A DNA stretch of 64,000 nt from Citromicrobium bathyomarinum. Its GTDB lineage: Bacteria > Pseudomonadota > Alphaproteobacteria > Sphingomonadales > Sphingomonadaceae. The translations under genes were made by a program, and so were the position numbers. Below, piece by piece: positions 61,254 to 64,000 of the stretch. Within the stretch, counting starts at the first letter, position 1; each line of letters opens with the position of its first letter. The notes beneath the pieces were generated by a model. The model was given only the letters and a program-made list of their open reading frames with translations, ran no database searches and had not been told where the DNA came from. The stretch spans positions 186,001-250,000 of the forward strand of contig CP155577.1 in the NCBI GenBank assembly GCA_001306305.2, given 5' to 3'.

Positions 61254-61580
61254 ATGACGGCGAATAATCTTGAGTGGCTCATGAACTGGTATGTTCGCGA
61301 GTGTGACGATTATTGGGAGCACTCTTATGGGGTCAAAATCGACACCTTGGACAACCCCGGATGGACGATCGCAATCGACCTACGCGAGACCTCGCTAGAA
61401 GGGCGCACCTTCGCGGCCGAGCATGGCGAACCTGCGGCTGACATTCATGAATGGCGTGAGAAGGGAAGCTGGTGGATCGCAAAGGCCAACGGAACCAGTT
61501 TCTCTGCCGCGTGTGGCCCGACCGACCTCTCTTCGGTAATCGGCCTCTTCCGCGACTGGTCGGAAAATTCGAGCGATTAG
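61254..61580 (+). CDS. orphan Imm53-family immunity protein
   Basis: A 108-residue acidic protein with LEWLMNWYVRECDDYWEHSY, GVKIDTLDNPGWTIAIDLRE and GPTDLSSVIGLFRDWSE. This pattern is the Imm53 family, which neutralises polymorphic toxins in contact-dependent or secreted toxin loci. No toxin gene or toxin-like repeat is near it. The local composition is more AT-rich than the neighbouring ribosomal genes, which fits acquisition. The ribosome-binding site is weak. Confidence 0.8.
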   Translation: MTANNLEWLMNWYVRECDDYWEHSYGVKIDTLDNPGWTIAIDLRETSLEGRTFAAEHGEPAADIHEWREKGSWWIAKANGTSFSAACGPTDLSSVIGLFRDWSENSSD

Positions 61581-61686
61581 TGCCGACTGTACCGTCTAGG
61601 ATTCGTGCCCCCGCACTCAATCCTATGAGATCGATGTCGAGCTGCCGCCGAATAGATCTCCCGCAAGGCACGTCATTGGCCGAGGC

Positions 61687-63444
61687 TCAGGTCACCCGGC
61701 CGCGCAGCACGTTGCGTTCCTTGCCCGCGTGCAGATCGTCCGCATCGATCTGCGCCTGCAGCCGCGCCATGTCGTTCTCGCGGTAATCCTGCTCGAGCTG
61801 CTCGATCGCGCGCGCGTCGGTGTCGAGATGCTCCAGCACTGCGCGGCCCATCGCAATCGCGCTTTCGCGCAGCTCACGCACCTGAAACGCGATCTGTGCC
61901 GGGGCCAGCTTCATCACGTGCCGCCGGTCGAAGGTGCGCACGAACAGCGCGGCGTCGGGGAAGGCCTCGCGGACCGAGGCGAGGAATTCGGCGTCGATCT
62001 GGTCGCCATCGATGCAGAAACAGATCAGCTTCGCCTCGCGCGCTCCGGCCTGGCGCAGCATGTCCATCCGCAACCCGTCCCCGAAGAACACCTTGATCCC
62101 GAACTCCTCGGCAGTGTCGATCTGCGGCACGTTCCTGTCGATCATCGTGACGTCGAGCCCGGCGGTGGCGAGCATTTGCGCGACCGTTTGGCCGAACCGG
62201 CCGAAACCGATCACCAGCGCCTGCGGCGTTTCGCCATCCGGCCCCTCGCGCTCCTCCCGCGCGCCGGCAGCAGGCGTGCGCAAACGCGCGGTCGCCATCA
62301 TCAGGAACGGCGTGGTCGCCATGGAAAGCGTGACGATCGCGGTAAACAGGCTGGCGGTCTGCGTATCGATCACCCCGCCGCTTTGCGCGGCATTGAACAG
62401 CACGAACCCGAACTCGCCCCCCTGGCTCAGCAGCAGGCCGAGCGCGAGGGCGCTGCGCCACGGTAGCTTGACCACCATGCCCAGCCCGGTGATGATCGCG
62501 GCCTTGGTCGCCACCAGCGCCGCCGCCATGCCGATCACGAACAGCGGCTGCGCGGCGATCGCCTGCAGGTCGAGCATCATCCCGACCGAAACGAAGAACA
62601 GGCCCAGCAGGATCGAGCGGAACGGCTCGATATCGGCCTCCAGCTCGTGCCGGTAGGGCGTATCGGCCAGCATCACCCCGGCGATGAATGCGCCCAGCGC
62701 GGTCGACAGGCCGATCGCCTCCATCACCGCCGCCGAGGCGACCACCGCGAACAGCGCGGCGACGACGAACATCTCGCGCTCGCCCAGCCGCCCGATCAGG
62801 CGCAGCAGCGGGCGCAGCAGGAACCGCCCGGCGAGCACCAGGGCGACACAGGCACCCAGCGCGATCGGCAGCTGGACCCATCCGCCGGTGCCGCCATCCT
62901 CGCCCCCCTGCACGCCGAGCGCGGCGACGATCGCGAGCAGCGGGATGATCGAGAGATCCTGAAACAGCAGGATGGAAAACGCCCGTTCCCCCACCGGGGT
63001 ACGCAGGTTGCCGCCCGATTGCAGCATCGGCAGCACCTGCGCGGTGGACGACAGGCCGAGCGAGAGGCCCACCGCCAGCGCCGCCGCCATCGGATAGCTG
63101 GTCGCGAGCCAGATCACCCCCGACACCGCAAGGCCGCACAGCGCAACCTGCGTCAGGCCGAGGCCGAAGATCGCCCCGCGCAACCGCCACAGCCTGCTGG
63201 GTGCCAGTTCCAGCCCGACCACGAACAGCAGCATGACGATGCCCAGCTCCCCGAAACTGAGCGTTTCCTCGCCGCTGCCCGCCAGCCCCAGTACCTGCGG
63301 GCCGACCACCGCGCCTGCGACAAGGTAGCCGAGCGTCGCGCCCAGCCCCAGCTTGCGAAAGAGGATCACGAACAGCAGCGCGGCGGCCAGCAGCACGACC
63401 CCGCTTTCGAGCGCTACGTGCGCGGAGGCTTCGCCGTGTTCCAT
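61687..63444 (-). CDS. CPA2-family monovalent cation:proton antiporter with RCK/TrkA-N domain
   Basis: A 585-residue KefB/KefC-like protein. The first about 385 residues are a Na+/H+-exchanger-type membrane domain of about 12 helices (LGYLVAGAVVGPQVLGLAGS, LGIVMLLFVVGLEL, ALGLSLGLSSTAQVLPMLQS, FILLFQDLSIIPLLAIVAAL in part). Residues about 405-520 are a TrkA-N domain (ALVIGFGRFGQTVAQMLATA, VTMIDRNVPQIDTAEEFGIK), followed by a helical tail. It exchanges K+ or Na+ for protons; KefC-type glutathione gating is possible but not shown. The ATG at 63444 follows GGGGAA; a TTG at 63480 is the alternative. Confidence 0.93.
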   Translation of the reverse strand: MEHGEASAHVALESGVVLLAAALLFVILFRKLGLGATLGYLVAGAVVGPQVLGLAGSGEETLSFGELGIVMLLFVVGLELAPSRLWRLRGAIFGLGLTQVALCGLAVSGVIWLATSYPMAAALAVGLSLGLSSTAQVLPMLQSGGNLRTPVGERAFSILLFQDLSIIPLLAIVAALGVQGGEDGGTGGWVQLPIALGACVALVLAGRFLLRPLLRLIGRLGEREMFVVAALFAVVASAAVMEAIGLSTALGAFIAGVMLADTPYRHELEADIEPFRSILLGLFFVSVGMMLDLQAIAAQPLFVIGMAAALVATKAAIITGLGMVVKLPWRSALALGLLLSQGGEFGFVLFNAAQSGGVIDTQTASLFTAIVTLSMATTPFLMMATARLRTPAAGAREEREGPDGETPQALVIGFGRFGQTVAQMLATAGLDVTMIDRNVPQIDTAEEFGIKVFFGDGLRMDMLRQAGAREAKLICFCIDGDQIDAEFLASVREAFPDAALFVRTFDRRHVMKLAPAQIAFQVRELRESAIAMGRAVLEHLDTDARAIEQLEQDYRENDMARLQAQIDADDLHAGKERNVLRGRVT

Positions 63445-63545
63445 GCCAGTGTGTTCCCCGGGTATCAGGTCGATCCGCAAAACCCATGGAGCGCATGCTC
63501 CCCCTAGGCAAGCGGCACGCGCACCAATATCCGGGCCGGCTTTTT

Positions 63546-64000
63546 ATGGCTTACGAACCCAACCCCTCACGGGATCCGTCCCCCTGGCGCACCGAGATAT
63601 TCGCCACGCTCCGGCTCAGCTGGCCGCTGGCGCTCGCCAACCTGCTGCAAATGCTGACCTATGCGATCGACGTGATCTTCATCGCGCGGCTGGGGGAAGA
63701 GCCGCTGGCCGCCTCCGCGCTGGCGGTGTCGGTGTTCGGGCTGATCGTGTGGGCGCTATGCTCGATGACGGGGATGGTCGCGGCGGTGATTTCGGCGGAG
63801 CTGGGCGCGCGGGCACCGGCCTTGCGGCCCGTTCGCCGTGCGACCCGCATGGCGCTGTGGCTCGCGGTGCTGAGCGGCGCGGCGGGGATGATCGCGTGCC
63901 TGGGGTTCGAGCAGTTTGCCCTGCTGACCGGGCAGGAGCCCGCGCTCGCCGCACTGGGGCAGAGCTACATGCTGATCCTCGTCTGGTCGGTGATTCCGTT
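63546..64000 (+). CDS. MATE-family efflux transporter (partial, C-terminus outside window)
   Basis: The frame begins MAYEPNPSRDPSPWRTEIFA and stays open to the right edge, about 151 codons. It has the MATE-type N-terminal helices LSWPLALANLLQMLTYAIDV, IFIARLGEEPLAASALAVSV and FGLIVWALCSMTGMVAAVIS, with about five hydrophobic segments in the visible part. MATE proteins export drugs or metabolites in exchange for Na+ or protons. It is divergent from the CPA2 antiporter gene with about 100 bp between. Confidence 0.85.
   Translation, partial: MAYEPNPSRDPSPWRTEIFATLRLSWPLALANLLQMLTYAIDVIFIARLGEEPLAASALAVSVFGLIVWALCSMTGMVAAVISAELGARAPALRPVRRATRMALWLAVLSGAAGMIACLGFEQFALLTGQEPALAALGQSYMLILVWSVIP

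Noticed and set aside
61581-61686. Possible toxin fragment between the Imm53 gene and the antiporter.
   Set aside because: The 106-bp spacer has no open frame of useful length or toxin motif.

Overview
The window is a GC-rich alphaproteobacterial chromosome segment, almost certainly from order Sphingomonadales and most likely an Erythrobacteraceae-type organism. The basis is the protein families present (IhfB, GapR/DUF2312, DUF1244, LytTR/DUF2306 pair, two-gene amidohydrolase/POT operon, short AceE-like transketolase), the codon bias, and a two-hairpin intergenic repeat of a kind I associate with sphingomonads. I see no insertion sequence, prophage, CRISPR array or replication origin. It reads as core chromosome with a few accessory patches. 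Both ends cut genes: an FAD oxidoreductase on the left and a MATE exporter on the right.

Layout. 0-9.5 kb: FAD oxidoreductase, PLP-dependent cysteine-synthase-like enzyme, tRNA-Leu(UAA), ihfB and a small GntR regulator on the minus strand. They are followed by a plus-strand operon with peptide (POT) transporter, two overlapping amidohydrolases, an exported FKBP isomerase and an NnrU-like membrane protein, and then a minus-strand crotonase. 9.5-16.4 kb (minus): a large RTX/FG-GAP repeat protein, a membrane-anchored LuxR-HTH/Ig-like protein, dxs, a Zur-like regulator, msrA and a 39-residue coupled ORF. 16.5-20.7 kb (minus): a tight purH / heparinase-like / rpe cluster. 20.9-25.4 kb (plus): DUF2141 protein, AceE-like transketolase, an odd small ORF with micro-repeats, tRNA-Leu(CAG, minus strand) and an NDUFA9-like NAD(P)-binding protein. 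25.4-31.1 kb (minus): NfeD and SPFH pair, small membrane protein, dienelactone hydrolase, YceI, nitronate monooxygenase and a membrane LytTR regulator, which is divergent from a DUF2306-like protein. 31.8-40 kb, mostly minus: purT, aspartate kinase, ubiG (plus), glycerophosphodiesterase, ArsC/Spx-like protein, ABM protein, a Gly/Tyr-rich lipoprotein, ruvC, YebC, YbjQ, GapR and DUF1244. 40-48.6 kb: pyk, a GGDEF cyclase, a histone-deacetylase-like protein, gltX, a GGDEF-EAL protein and a two-repeat lipoprotein. 48.6-57.6 kb (minus): rpoB and rpoC, with a degenerate tRNA-Leu lodged between them, a near-consensus promoter upstream and a strong terminator downstream. 57.7-61.6 kb (mostly plus): a small-peptide/DUF2975/Xre operon, a small lipoprotein, rplJ-rplL with a long leader, and an orphan Imm53 immunity protein. 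61.7-64 kb: a CPA2 cation:proton antiporter (minus) and the MATE exporter (plus).

Main points of interest. (1) The operon at 57.7-58.9 kb encodes two paralogous mini-proteins sharing a TVPPA(E/Q)DG core, a four-helix DUF2975 protein and a YozG-like Xre regulator. It is preceded by seven TTATCG-type repeats in 100 bp, including a perfect 6-5-6 palindrome on the predicted promoter. The array sits back-to-back with the rpoBC promoter, so the operator may also touch RNA polymerase expression. (2) rplJL and rpoBC, usually one co-directional cluster, are here divergent and about 3 kb apart, each with its own predicted promoter. (3) A tRNA-Leu-shaped relic lies in sense orientation between rpoB and rpoC. 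(4) The RTX/FG-GAP protein has six 59-residue repeats and is preceded by a membrane-tethered LuxR-type protein. (5) One of the two overlapping amidohydrolases has lost the HxH metal motif that its partner keeps.
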